The notes under the pieces are model-generated. The model was not told the DNA's origin. It saw nothing but the letters and a program-made list of their open reading frames with translations, and did not search any database. Positions 8,181-18,787 of a stretch of 64,000 bases of DNA are shown piece by piece. Made by a program: the position numbers and the translations under genes. Each line of letters opens with the position of its first letter. Position 1 is the first letter of the stretch. The DNA lies in NCBI GenBank assembly GCA_024401295.1, contig JAKSLG010000003.1, positions 1-64,000 of the forward strand, in the 5' to 3' direction. The DNA is from Bacteroidales bacterium. GTDB taxonomy: Bacteria; Bacteroidota; Bacteroidia; Bacteroidales; Marinilabiliaceae.

Positions 8181-10445
8181 ATGAAAAGACTAGTATTCAC
8201 ACTACTAACTAACCTCATCTGTATTTGCATTGCAGCAGAAACAATAAACGGGACATGCAACGTCGCTGATGACGGAACAATCGCAACCTGGTCATACGAC
8301 ACAGAGAGCCACGCAATAACTTTAAGCAGCGGTAGCACACCTGATTTCGAGAAACAAGGCAAGGACGGATCCACAAATGCTCCATGGAACACATACCGAA
8401 ACGAAATCTGCAAGGTGGTCATCGGAGAAAATGTACCATACGTTGGCGAAATGGCTTTCTTCAACTATCCACAACTTTCAGAGGTCGAATTCGCAGGAAA
8501 CAACACGACGAAAGGACTCGGTCCATCTTGTTTTGGCAATTGCAAGGGTATCACAAGCATAAACATACCTGCCAGTGTTGAAACGATAGGAGCATCGGCA
8601 TTTGCGAATTCTAATGTAGCAAGCATCAACTTTGCTGAGGATTGCAAATTGAAAGACATCGGAGTTTCCGCATTTCAAATGTCCAAAATAACAAAGCTAA
8701 CCATTCCTGAATCTGTCGAACTAATCAGAGAAAAGGCGTTTAATCAATGCGTAAATTTGGAGAGCGTAATTTTTTCGGACAACGGAAAATTGATATCTAT
8801 TGGAGACCACGCTTTTTATCTTTGTGAAAAAATCGAAAGCGTAAATATCCCTTCAAGCGTTTCGTTTATAGGCGATTACACCTTTTACCTATGCAGAAAA
8901 TTATCAGAGGTGAACTTCGCAGAGAATGGAGTTGTGGCAGCCATTGGCAAAAACGCATTTGATCAGTGCGAATCGCTATACGAAATTTCGGTACCTTCGA
9001 CAGTAAGTCAAATTGGCGCAGGGGCCTTAGCTTCATCAAGCACTGTTATCATTAACAGCCAGACCCCAGCGACAATAGGCATGGAAGTGTTCAATAGCGG
9101 AAGCGTTATTTACATACCTGCAGGAAGCGATCTCAGCGTCTACAAAGTTGCGACAAACTGGCAGAAATACGCAGCCAACATACAGATTGGCGGAAAATGC
9201 GGTGATGATGCAAAATGGTCATACGATGAGAACAGTAACATATTATCAATAAGCGGAACCGGTAACACATACGACTATGGCACTAAAAACGGCCATACGA
9301 ATGCCCCATGGTCGCAATATTATGACAAATTAACAAAAACAGATGTCACGAACTACATAGTAGGCATTGGCACAAACGCATTCAACGGATGTACAAAACT
9401 CATCGACTTCGATTTCAAAAAAGTCGAGATGATCGGAGACTACGCATTCGAAGGATGTTCATCACTTGCCAACATTACTATACCTGCATCTATCAAAAGC
9501 ATCGGAACAAAAGCTTTTGCAAATTGCGATGCACTCACATCCGTAATAGTGGAAGGAAATATTCCCGCAACGCTTGATGAAGGTGTCTTCTACGCATCAT
9601 CTGGACAAATCAACACAAACATAAAAATAGACGTTCCAGCAACTTCTCTAGTTGCATACAGAACAGCTTGGGAGGAATACGCTGATTTAATGGACAAAAT
9701 CACTAATGGCGTATGTGGCACTAATCTCACATGGGACTACAACGAGTCATCAAAAGTCTTAACGATATCTGGATATGGAAAAATGAATGACTACGGAGAC
9801 AGAACCAACGATTTGAGCCCAAGAGCACCTTGGAGTACATTCGAGGATGAAATCACATCGGTTGTCATCAGCGAAAATGCGACAAAAATAGGTGATTATG
9901 CATTTGCATATTGCAAAGAGATCAGCGACATAGAGTTCGGCAGCAATAGCGCAATTACAGAATTCGGAATATTTGCGTTTAGCGAATGCAAAGCCCTCAA
10001 CGACATCGCATTACCAGAAAATACCACAAAATTAGGCAAGGGCATTTTCAAAGGATGCGCAGGTTTCACCATTGTCACATTACCAAACAAAATAACCCGC
10101 ATCGGAGATTCAACATTTGAGGGATGCACGAATTTAACTGAACTGAGAATCACAAACACGACTCCTGCCTCTATCGGAAACGATGTCTTCTCAACAGACG
10201 AGACCGGAAGCGAACAAAGTAGCATCATCACAATCTACGTTCCAGACGGATATGTCCAGGACTATAAGACAGCATGGAGCCAATATGCATCGTTAATATA
10301 CGACCCTACTCCAATACCAACAGGAATCGAGCAGAACAAGATTGTGAACGAGGATGCGCCACGATACAATCTGCAGGGTCAGCGAGTTGGTAAAGACTAC
10401 AAGGGAATAGTGATTATTGATGGAAAGAAGACTTTCAAGTTCTGA
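8181..10445 (+). CDS. BspA-like leucine-rich repeat surface protein
   Basis: A 754-residue exported protein with a signal peptide (about residues 1-19). It has many LRR_5 (BspA/TpLRR) repeats of the form IGxxAFxxCxxLxxIxIPxSV. Three larger units can be seen, starting near residues 23, 336 and 508; each opens with a header of the type WSYDxxxxxLxISGxG...APWxxY followed by LRR units and a closing VPxxxxxxYkxAWxxYA element. The C terminus (YNLQGQRV, then YKGIVIIDGKK) resembles a short version of the C-terminal tails on exported Bacteroidales proteins. BspA-like proteins bind host proteins in oral species; the ligand here is unknown. It has its own promoter and terminator. Confidence 0.85.
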   Translation: MKRLVFTLLTNLICICIAAETINGTCNVADDGTIATWSYDTESHAITLSSGSTPDFEKQGKDGSTNAPWNTYRNEICKVVIGENVPYVGEMAFFNYPQLSEVEFAGNNTTKGLGPSCFGNCKGITSINIPASVETIGASAFANSNVASINFAEDCKLKDIGVSAFQMSKITKLTIPESVELIREKAFNQCVNLESVIFSDNGKLISIGDHAFYLCEKIESVNIPSSVSFIGDYTFYLCRKLSEVNFAENGVVAAIGKNAFDQCESLYEISVPSTVSQIGAGALASSSTVIINSQTPATIGMEVFNSGSVIYIPAGSDLSVYKVATNWQKYAANIQIGGKCGDDAKWSYDENSNILSISGTGNTYDYGTKNGHTNAPWSQYYDKLTKTDVTNYIVGIGTNAFNGCTKLIDFDFKKVEMIGDYAFEGCSSLANITIPASIKSIGTKAFANCDALTSVIVEGNIPATLDEGVFYASSGQINTNIKIDVPATSLVAYRTAWEEYADLMDKITNGVCGTNLTWDYNESSKVLTISGYGKMNDYGDRTNDLSPRAPWSTFEDEITSVVISENATKIGDYAFAYCKEISDIEFGSNSAITEFGIFAFSECKALNDIALPENTTKLGKGIFKGCAGFTIVTLPNKITRIGDSTFEGCTNLTELRITNTTPASIGNDVFSTDETGSEQSSIITIYVPDGYVQDYKTAWSQYASLIYDPTPIPTGIEQNKIVNEDAPRYNLQGQRVGKDYKGIVIIDGKKTFKF

Positions 10446-10473
10446 GTTCTTAAGTTTTAAGATGTAATATCAT

Positions 10474-10504
10474 AAAGCGCTGCGGAGACGTGGCGCTTTT
10501 TTTG
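10474..10504 (+). terminator. Terminator after the BspA-like gene
   Basis: AAAGCGC (10474-10480) pairs with GCGCTTT (10493-10499), followed by a run of T. Confidence 0.8.
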
Positions 10505-10611
10505 TATTCGTCTGAAAAACTTTTGAACGATTATGTGCGTATAAAAAAAAGATGTTGCACTGCATTGCGAAATAAATTGCAATCAGTTTAACAAGTTTTA
10601 AAATCTTTTTA

Positions 10612-10619
10612 TAATTTTG
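10612..10619 (+). promoter_or_regulatory. -7 box of the polyprenyl synthase gene
   Basis: TAATTTTG matches TAnnTTTG and lies 31 bases before the ATG at 10651. Confidence 0.45.
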
Positions 10620-10650
10620 AATTTCGTAGTCAACAAAGACTTTAATCAGT

Positions 10651-11625
10651 ATGCTGTCAATAGAGAGACTCAGAGAGGAAATAGAGAAAGGCATTGGCGA
10701 ATTGGCATTCAAGAGGGAGCCATTCGGGCTTTATGAGCCAATAGAATATTCGATGTCGCTTGGAGGCAAAAGACTTAGACCAGTTATGTGCCTTGCCGCT
10801 TGCTCATTGTTTACGGACAACTATGAGAAAGCGATGTCTGCAGCTTTGGCCATCGAGATGTTCCACAACTTCACGTTGCTACACGACGATGTAATGGACA
10901 AGGCAGACATTCGTCGCAATCAACCGACAGTTGTTGCCAAATGGGACGCAAACACGGCCATACTCTCGGGCGATGAGATGCTGATTGAATCGTATAAATT
11001 GTTGGCAAAAACAGACTGCCCTGCTTTTTCGCTAGTCATGAGCACATTCAGCGAGACCGCTACCGAAGTGTGCGAAGGACAACAATACGACATGGACTTT
11101 GAGACGCGTGACAATGTCTCGCTTGAAGAGTACATGGAAATGATACGCTTAAAGACGGCCGTATTGCTCGGATGTGCGATGAAGATTGGAGCGTTGATTG
11201 GCGGAGGCAATGCCCGAGATACAGAGAACCTATATAAATATAGTATAGACCTTGGTCTTGCATTCCAGCTGCAGGACGATTTGCTCGACACTTTCGGAGA
11301 CGAAAAGACATTCGGCAAGGCCATTGGAGGCGACATAATGGAGAACAAGAAGACATATCTCCTGATTAGCGCAATGCAGATGGCCAATGCTGAGCAAAAG
11401 GATGAGCTCACGAAATGGCTTGGCGATGCGGATGCTCCTAGAGAACAGAAGGTAGCGGCCGTAAAGGCCATCTTCGAAGCGACTGGAGCAAAGAAAGCGA
11501 CTGAAGCAAAGATGGAACAGCTTTATGAAAAAGCGATGATGACTCTCAGAGAGATGGACATTTCGGCTGAAGGCAAGCGATTCTTTGCTGACTTTGGCGA
11601 TAAACTCATGAAGCGAAAGAGGTGA
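10651..11625 (+). CDS. Polyprenyl (geranylgeranyl/farnesyl-type) diphosphate synthase
   Basis: A 324-residue trans-prenyltransferase that condenses isopentenyl diphosphate with allylic diphosphates for quinone side chains or undecaprenyl precursors. The first Asp-rich motif is DDVMD at residues 79-83 (in LLHDDVMDKADIRR) and the second is the DDLLD in FQLQDDLLDTFGDE; GGKRLRP sits near residue 38. The residue five before the first motif is Phe (F74), a bulky residue that in this family tends to limit chain length, which suggests a C15-C20 rather than C40 product; this is inference. Family and fold are clear, product length is not. Confidence 0.88.
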   Translation: MLSIERLREEIEKGIGELAFKREPFGLYEPIEYSMSLGGKRLRPVMCLAACSLFTDNYEKAMSAALAIEMFHNFTLLHDDVMDKADIRRNQPTVVAKWDANTAILSGDEMLIESYKLLAKTDCPAFSLVMSTFSETATEVCEGQQYDMDFETRDNVSLEEYMEMIRLKTAVLLGCAMKIGALIGGGNARDTENLYKYSIDLGLAFQLQDDLLDTFGDEKTFGKAIGGDIMENKKTYLLISAMQMANAEQKDELTKWLGDADAPREQKVAAVKAIFEATGAKKATEAKMEQLYEKAMMTLREMDISAEGKRFFADFGDKLMKRKR

Positions 11626-11705
11626 TCACAAAAGATGCAAGGTCAATTGAGTAAAAGTGGCATAATCGCCAAAGCAACAGCGGACAAGAAAACGCTGGTT
11701 ATTAA

Positions 11706-13253
<1,548 letters not shown>

Positions 13254-13284
13254 TCAAGCATAATGAATAAATAAGGAAAAGAAA

Positions 13285-13530
13285 ATGAGCAAATTGCATT
13301 TAGAGATAATCACACCAGAGAAGACGCTATACAACGACGACATCGAACTGGTGGAAGTCCCTGGCAAACGAGGTCGTTTTACGGTACTCGTGAACCATGC
13401 GCCAATCATATCTACCTTGGAAAAAGGAGAGATACGAGTGAAGAGCGCAGCTGGGACAGACGTGACATTCGACTGCAATGCAGGATATCTGGAATGCTCG
13501 GAGAACAAAGTGTCGATTCTTTTGAACTAA
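13285..13530 (+). CDS. atpC: F-type ATP synthase subunit epsilon (short form)
   Basis: An 81-residue protein containing only the N-terminal beta-sandwich domain of subunit epsilon (LEIITPEKTLYNDDIE, then GxFTVLVNHAPIIS). The C-terminal helical hairpin that inhibits ATP hydrolysis in longer homologues is missing, as is usual in Bacteroidota. It couples the central stalk to the c-ring. It is the second and last gene of the atpD-atpC pair. Confidence 0.93.
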   Translation: MSKLHLEIITPEKTLYNDDIELVEVPGKRGRFTVLVNHAPIISTLEKGEIRVKSAAGTDVTFDCNAGYLECSENKVSILLN

Positions 13531-13556
13531 TTATAGAAAGATTGACAACATAGTCG

Positions 13557-13586
13557 AAGGGAGCATCCATACGATGCTCCCTTTTT
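13557..13586 (+). terminator. Terminator after atpC
   Basis: AAGGGAGCATC (13557-13567) and GATGCTCCCTT (13573-13583) form a perfect 11-base stem with a five-base loop, followed by T. Confidence 0.88.
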
Positions 13587-13604
13587 CATTTACGCAACAA
13601 CAGT

Positions 13605-14489
13605 ATGAAGAAATTTGAATATAAGAAAGTTGATGCCTTCACTAGCGAAGGATCCCTGGGAAACCCAGCCGCATGCCTGATAACGGGAGAGACAGAACTC
13701 AGCCATTCGCAGATGCTGCAAATCGGCAAAGAACATGCAGGATTCGTTTCAGAAATAGTATTCGTCGGAAAATCGAAAATTGCGGATTGCAAACTCACTT
13801 ATTATTCATCGGAATGTGAAGTAGATTTTTGCGGGCATGGGACCATCGCGACGATGTATGAATTCATCAAAAGCAACAAGGATTTGCTGAACAAGAGTGA
13901 GATAGAGATTGAGACGAATCGAAAAGGTTGCTTAACAGTGTATAATCGCATCAACGAAGAAAACGCTGTTTACATCACATCGCCCGAAGGCATTGATCTT
14001 GACATTCCCGTAACGAAAAGCGAGATTGCAAAGGCTCTTGGCGTAAGCGAAGAAATCATTGACAACCACTACCCCATCGACAACATCGAAGCCGGATTGA
14101 AGACACTTATCGTACCTATAAAAAAACTCAGCGATGAGATTTCGATATGGCCAGACGAAGCGCACCTAAAACAGTTCGTATGCGACCACGGAATAGGCAA
14201 CATTCTGATTTTCAGCAAAGAGACAGACAATGTTGCAAAAATCGCCCACACTAGAGTATTTGCACCTCGTTTCGGTTATCTGGAAGATCCCGCAACAGGT
14301 TCGTCCAATTCGGCATTTGCATATTACATGCTTAAAAACGGCATGTGGGACGGTAGCTCAGCGACGCTGGAGCAAGGAGGCAACGACAGAGTTTTCAATG
14401 ATGTGAAGATCATGAAAAAAAGCGACAGGATTCTTTTTGGCGGAAGCGCAATCAAAAGAATAGAAGGATCATATTTTCTCCAAAACTAA
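13605..14489 (+). CDS. PhzF-family isomerase/epimerase-like protein
   Basis: A 294-residue protein of the PhzF/DapF-like fold. The N-terminal KVDAFTSEGSLGNPAACLI, the catalytic-Glu segment HAGFVSEIVFV (about residues 45-55), the DFCGHGTIATMYE motif and the late EDPATGSSNSAFAYYML motif are all there. PhzF itself isomerises a dihydroanthranilate in phenazine synthesis, but no other phenazine gene is here and most family members have unknown substrates. rmuC starts 12 bases downstream, so they may be co-transcribed. Confidence 0.82.
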   Translation: MKKFEYKKVDAFTSEGSLGNPAACLITGETELSHSQMLQIGKEHAGFVSEIVFVGKSKIADCKLTYYSSECEVDFCGHGTIATMYEFIKSNKDLLNKSEIEIETNRKGCLTVYNRINEENAVYITSPEGIDLDIPVTKSEIAKALGVSEEIIDNHYPIDNIEAGLKTLIVPIKKLSDEISIWPDEAHLKQFVCDHGIGNILIFSKETDNVAKIAHTRVFAPRFGYLEDPATGSSNSAFAYYMLKNGMWDGSSATLEQGGNDRVFNDVKIMKKSDRILFGGSAIKRIEGSYFLQN

Positions 14490-14501
14490 CAACTCATACA
14501 G

Positions 14502-15917
14502 ATGGAACTCATATATCTCGCAATAGGAATTGCCATAGGATTCATAATCGCATTACTGTATGCGAACGTTCGGAATTCTACAAAAAACAATGCCGCAGCA
14601 ACAGAATATGCGATGCTTAAGACTGACAACGAACGTCAGAAACAAGAGACAGAACTCCGAATGAAGGAGAGAGATGCATACTACCAACAAATAATAGAAG
14701 CCGAAAGGCGAAATGCGAAAGACCTGGCCGACGCAGAGAAACAAAACATGCAGAAACTGATCGATGCAGAAAAAGCGAGTGCGAAGGGACTCATTGACTC
14801 AGCTAATGAGCAGATTGAAAAAGAACGCCAGCACTTCAACGAGTTGCGAGCGGAAAACGATCGCCAATGGAATGAGAAATTCGAAGCGATGAAACAAGAA
14901 ATGCAGAAGCAAGCGGCGGAGCAACTCGCAGCGAAGCAAGCAGACCTGCAAAACACGAACCGCGCACAATTTGACGAGCTGATGAAACCAGTCAAAGAGC
15001 AATTTGAAGCCTTCCAAAAAGCCGTTGAAGAGAGCAAAAAACAGAATGAAGTTAACAGCAATCATCTGAAAGATTCGTTTGAAGCACAAATGAAGCTATT
15101 TGCGCAACAGCAAAGCATTGCCGTCACATCGATCAAGGAACAGACAGACCGCATTGGCAACGATGCGGCGAATTTGACAAGAGCATTAAAAGGAGATAGC
15201 AAAATACAGGGAGACTGGGGTGAAATGGTACTCGAAACAATGCTTGAGAACAGCGGATTGCGAAAAGACGAAGAATATTTCATACAGGAGAATGTCAAAG
15301 ATGGAGACGGCAACAATTATCGTCCGGATGTCATTGTAAAGTTTCCAGAGGGACGGTCTGTTGTCATCGACTCAAAAGTATCGCTCACGGCATACGCTGA
15401 AGCTGTTTCGGCTGAAGACGAAGTGCAGAAAGAACGTCTGATAAAGGAGCATGTCAAAAGCATCAAAAAACACATTGACGAACTTGCGGAAAAGGATTAC
15501 TCAAAGATTGTCAATGGAGCAATTGGATATGTCTTGATGTTTATCCCAAATGAAAGCAGCTACATTGCAGCTATGAAACAGCAGGCGGACCTCAGCGCAG
15601 AAGCATACAGAAAGCATATCATCATCATCTCTCCAAGCAACCTTATGATGTCGCTTCAACTGGCATATAACCTATGGCAGGAAGACCGACGCAATAAAAA
15701 CGTTGAAGCCATCGTGAAAAAAGCGTCGGAGCTATACGACAAAGTTGTCGGATTCGAAGATGATTTTCTCGAAATGGAGAAAGCCATTTCGAAGCTGTCA
15801 TCGACATTTGTGGATGCAAGGAAGAAACTTTATGACGGCAGAAACAACATAATGCGACAAACGGAATCGTTCAAAGAGCTTGGCATAACACCAAAAAAAC
15901 AACTACGCATAGAGTAA
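14502..15917 (+). CDS. rmuC: DNA recombination protein RmuC
   Basis: A 471-residue protein with one N-terminal membrane helix (residues about 2-20), a long coiled coil rich in Glu, Lys and Ala (about residues 40-215), and the RmuC nuclease-like domain (about 240-440), with the signatures GDWGEMVLETMLENSGL, YRPDVIVKFPEGRSVVIDSK and MFIPNESSY. RmuC limits DNA rearrangements between short inverted repeats in E. coli and is also linked to defence against foreign DNA; its exact role here is inferred from the family. It lies 12 bases after the PhzF-like gene. Confidence 0.9.
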   Translation: MELIYLAIGIAIGFIIALLYANVRNSTKNNAAATEYAMLKTDNERQKQETELRMKERDAYYQQIIEAERRNAKDLADAEKQNMQKLIDAEKASAKGLIDSANEQIEKERQHFNELRAENDRQWNEKFEAMKQEMQKQAAEQLAAKQADLQNTNRAQFDELMKPVKEQFEAFQKAVEESKKQNEVNSNHLKDSFEAQMKLFAQQQSIAVTSIKEQTDRIGNDAANLTRALKGDSKIQGDWGEMVLETMLENSGLRKDEEYFIQENVKDGDGNNYRPDVIVKFPEGRSVVIDSKVSLTAYAEAVSAEDEVQKERLIKEHVKSIKKHIDELAEKDYSKIVNGAIGYVLMFIPNESSYIAAMKQQADLSAEAYRKHIIIISPSNLMMSLQLAYNLWQEDRRNKNVEAIVKKASELYDKVVGFEDDFLEMEKAISKLSSTFVDARKKLYDGRNNIMRQTESFKELGITPKKQLRIE

Positions 15918-16096
15918 CTCAGAATATTTGCATTTTTGTTGTTTTTTCTCAAAAAAACATTGCTTCAACATATTAATTTTCACAAAGTTGATATTTGAGA
16001 ACAAAATACATAAATCTGCGGAATGAAAATTTTCTAAACCAAAGCAAAACGAGAAATAGAACAGAATTCAATATCGTATAATTACAAAAAAAATCG

Positions 16097-16105
16097 TATT
16101 TTTGC
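16097..16105 (+). promoter_or_regulatory. -7 box of the DUF4254-GT9 unit
   Basis: TATTTTTGC, an exact match, 23 bases before the ATG at 16129. It rules out the in-frame TTG at 16102 as a start. Confidence 0.65.
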
Positions 16106-16128
16106 ACGGCAAAACATTTCGAAACGAC

Positions 16129-16737
16129 ATGAAACAGACAGAGCTTTTTTGGAAAGTATTCAATGAGTCAATTGTTGATTACCACAAGTATGACAATGTT
16201 GACCATGAAATAGAGAATCCATACGACAAAAGCCAGATAGAACATTTACTATATCACAAGAACTGGGTTGATACAGTTCAGTGGCATTTTGAAGATATCA
16301 TCAGAGACCCTGAGATTGACCCAAAGGCTGCATTAATTCTCAAACGACGCATCGATGCATCGAACCAAGTCCGCACAGACATGGTTGAGTTTATCGACTC
16401 ATATTTCCTTGACAAATACAAGAATGTCAAGGTTTTGCCTGATGCAAAAATCAACACAGAGTCACCGGCATGGGCCATCGACAGATATTCAATCCTCGCA
16501 TTGAAGATCTATCACATGGAGCAGGAGACGAAGAGAACAGACGTTGACGCCGAACATATTGCAAAATGCCAGAAGAAACTTGACGTTCTTCGCGAGCAAC
16601 ACAAAGATCTTTCGACAGCTATCGAAGAGTTACTTGCAGACATTGAGGCAGGACGTAAATACATGAAAGTATATAAGCAGATGAAGATGTACAATGACGA
16701 AAGTCTGAATCCAATTCTGTATAAAGGAAAGAAATAA
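16129..16737 (+). CDS. DUF4254 domain protein
   Basis: A 202-residue mostly helical protein matching the DUF4254 family, which is found chiefly in Bacteroidota. It is rich in Asp, Glu and Lys, has no signal peptide or membrane segment, and ends in a predicted coiled coil (about residues 130-175). The ATG at 16129 is chosen because the in-frame TTG upstream falls inside the -7 box. The glycosyltransferase gene starts 23 bases downstream; an association between DUF4254 and family 9 glycosyltransferases is seen in other Bacteroidales, which hints at a role in envelope glycan assembly. No catalytic motif is recognised. Confidence 0.8.
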   Translation: MKQTELFWKVFNESIVDYHKYDNVDHEIENPYDKSQIEHLLYHKNWVDTVQWHFEDIIRDPEIDPKAALILKRRIDASNQVRTDMVEFIDSYFLDKYKNVKVLPDAKINTESPAWAIDRYSILALKIYHMEQETKRTDVDAEHIAKCQKKLDVLREQHKDLSTAIEELLADIEAGRKYMKVYKQMKMYNDESLNPILYKGKK

Positions 16738-16760
16738 ACAAAATCTTTCATCAACAAGAA

Positions 16761-17762
16761 ATGAAACGTGTCCTAATCATACGTTTGACTGCAATGGGCG
16801 ATGTGGCAATGACGTCGCCCATTGTTTCTGCTGTATGTAGGAAATATCCCGACGTGCAATTCGACATGCTGTCGGAACCATTCTTCGAACCATTTTTCGA
16901 AAAGCTCGACAATCTACAATTTATTGGCACGAACATCCGGAAAAGCGGCGAAGGAATAAAAGGCCTGTGGAAACTCTACAAATCGCTATCGAAGAATGAC
17001 TATGACACAGTAATTGACCTGCACGACGTATTGAGGACAAAAGTCGTCAGATTCTTATTTAGTTTTTTGTCGAGAACAAAAGTTTATGTCATAGACAAAG
17101 GACGCAGCGAGAAGCACGCATTGGTTGCAGGCAAAGACAAGCATCAGCTGAAACGAACAACAGATCGCTATGCCGAAGTGATGGCAAAAGCCGGTTTCCC
17201 AATAAAACTGGGAGGACACTTTATGACAAAAAAGCCACTTGCAGAAGGCGAAAAAAAAGAAGGCGAGATTTGGGTCGGCGTTTCACCATTTGCACAGCAT
17301 CAAGGTAAAGTCTACCCTCTCGACAAGATGAAGAAAACGGTGGAATTACTCACAGACAAAGGCGCTAAAGTTTTCATTTTTGGCGGAGGAGCGAAAGAAA
17401 AAGCCGTTGCCGAAGAGTGGGAGAAAAATATTATCGGAAGCCAGTCTGTCATTGGCAAAGGCAAGCTTGAAGATGAGATGACGCTAATGTCAAATCTTGA
17501 TTGCATGATAAGCATGGATTCTTCTGCGATGCACATATGTTCATTATTTGGAGTGAGAGTTGTCTCCGTTTGGGGAGCAACACATCGCTATGCAGGATTT
17601 CTTGGATATGAACAAAGTGAGGATGATGTCGTTGAGATCGAATTAGCATGCCGCCCATGTTCAATATACGGCAATAAGCCTTGTAAATATGGAGATTACA
17701 GATGCTTCGACATACGTCCTGAACAAATTGTTGAGAAAATCTTTTCTGACAAAATGTCATGA
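16761..17762 (+). CDS. Glycosyltransferase family 9 (heptosyltransferase-like)
   Basis: A 333-residue GT-B fold enzyme of the family that includes LPS heptosyltransferases. It starts with the typical MKRVLIIRLTAMGDVAMTSP and has the C-terminal donor-site segment ISMDSSAMHICSLFGVRVVSVWGAT (from about residue 250), where D and H positions are conserved. It probably adds a sugar from an ADP- or other nucleotide-linked donor to lipid A-core or another surface glycan at the inner face of the membrane. The sugar cannot be assigned, and Bacteroidales cores often differ from enterobacterial ones. Its partner gene is the DUF4254 gene upstream. Confidence 0.87.
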   Translation: MKRVLIIRLTAMGDVAMTSPIVSAVCRKYPDVQFDMLSEPFFEPFFEKLDNLQFIGTNIRKSGEGIKGLWKLYKSLSKNDYDTVIDLHDVLRTKVVRFLFSFLSRTKVYVIDKGRSEKHALVAGKDKHQLKRTTDRYAEVMAKAGFPIKLGGHFMTKKPLAEGEKKEGEIWVGVSPFAQHQGKVYPLDKMKKTVELLTDKGAKVFIFGGGAKEKAVAEEWEKNIIGSQSVIGKGKLEDEMTLMSNLDCMISMDSSAMHICSLFGVRVVSVWGATHRYAGFLGYEQSEDDVVEIELACRPCSIYGNKPCKYGDYRCFDIRPEQIVEKIFSDKMS

Positions 17763-17821
17763 CATGCAAACTTGGCAAAGATTTTGATGCGAACTAATCG
17801 AACTACAAAAAAATAAAGAGA

Positions 17822-18505
17822 ATGATCATATTATTTATAATCTTTGCGGTCATAAGCTATCTTGTCAGCCACCGCCTCAAAAGCAAATTTGCGAAATATC
17901 AGCAAGTTGGAGTCAATATGAGCGGAGCAGAAGCTGCGCAAAAGATGCTCTATGACAACGGCATATATGACGTTACGATACGTCCGGTTGACGGAACTCT
18001 GACGGACCACTACAATCCGACAGACAAGACAATCAACCTCAGCAATGACGTCTATTATGGACGCAACATCTCGGCCGTTGCCGTTGCGGCTCACGAAACA
18101 GGCCATGCAGTGCAACATGCGACAGCATATTCAATGCTAGAACTGAGAACAATGCTTGTTCCGCTTCAGAACGTGAGCAGCCGAGTGTTGAACGTTATCT
18201 TTTGGATAATGCTTATCGGATCGTTCATGCTTCCGTCACTTTTGCCATACAGATTTGCACTTTTGATAATCATCGCAGCATACGCAATATTCACGATATT
18301 TGCTTTCGTTACGCTGCCTGTTGAGATCAATGCGAGCCAGCGAGCTGTAAACTGGCTTACAGACAAAGGCGTAATTGTCGGCGAAACTCGTGAAAATGCC
18401 ATAGATGCATTGAAATGGGCAGCATACACATACGTTGTTGCAGCATTGTCTTCGCTTGCAACTCTTGTTTACTACATCTTCCAGTACTCGAGAAGCAACG
18501 ATTGA
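17822..18505 (+). CDS. Membrane-bound zinc metallopeptidase (YugP-like)
   Basis: A 227-residue protein with an N-terminal membrane segment, the zinc-binding motif HETGH at residues 91-95 (in AAHETGHAVQHA), and three further hydrophobic segments (about residues 120-145, 140-165 and 195-222). This is the layout of the neutral zinc metallopeptidase family typified by YugP. Substrates are not known. It starts 59 bases after the glycosyltransferase and ends before a strong terminator, so it may be the last gene of the 16129-18505 unit. Confidence 0.88.
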   Translation: MIILFIIFAVISYLVSHRLKSKFAKYQQVGVNMSGAEAAQKMLYDNGIYDVTIRPVDGTLTDHYNPTDKTINLSNDVYYGRNISAVAVAAHETGHAVQHATAYSMLELRTMLVPLQNVSSRVLNVIFWIMLIGSFMLPSLLPYRFALLIIIAAYAIFTIFAFVTLPVEINASQRAVNWLTDKGVIVGETRENAIDALKWAAYTYVVAALSSLATLVYYIFQYSRSND

Positions 18506-18530
18506 AGTTTATCAAAAAAAATTGAAACAC

Positions 18531-18567
18531 ATCCCGAGAGTGCGACGAGTCATCTCGGGATTTTTTT
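18531..18567 (+). terminator. Terminator after the zinc metallopeptidase
   Basis: ATCCCGAGA (18531-18539) pairs perfectly with TCTCGGGAT (18553-18561), followed by T. Confidence 0.88.
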
Positions 18568-18667
18568 ATGTATGAACACTAATTTTCATCGTTCTGGACA
18601 AAGGATAAAAGTGTTATAAAAAAGATAAAAAAGCATTATTGCACAACGTTTTTCGCTTGCCAAACAC

Positions 18668-18676
18668 TAAATTTGC
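18668..18676 (+). promoter_or_regulatory. -7 box of the lipoprotein operon
   Basis: TAAATTTGC, an exact match, 26 bases before the 26-codon ORF at 18703. Confidence 0.6.
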
Positions 18677-18702
18677 AACAACTAAGCAGTGATATCAACA
18701 AG

Positions 18703-18783
18703 ATGAAGCATAATAAATTTACATCTGCCGTAATCAAGGATATCATGGATTCTTATTACAAGACTATCAGAAAACAACCATAA
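18703..18783 (+). CDS. Small ORF (26 codons) at the head of the lipoprotein operon
   Basis: An ORF of 26 codons beginning MKHNKFTSAVIKDIMDSYYK, basic at its C terminus. It starts 26 bases after a consensus -7 box and its stop lies four bases before the ATG of the pentapeptide-repeat lipoprotein, the arrangement expected of a leader peptide or a small coupled protein. I recognise no family. It could be chance, since the intergenic region is short and AT-rich. Confidence 0.4.
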   Translation: MKHNKFTSAVIKDIMDSYYKTIRKQP

Positions 18784-18787
18784 AAAA

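Noticed and set aside
13605-14489. Phenazine biosynthesis locus
   Set aside because: Only one PhzF-like gene is present, and most members of this family have no link to phenazines.
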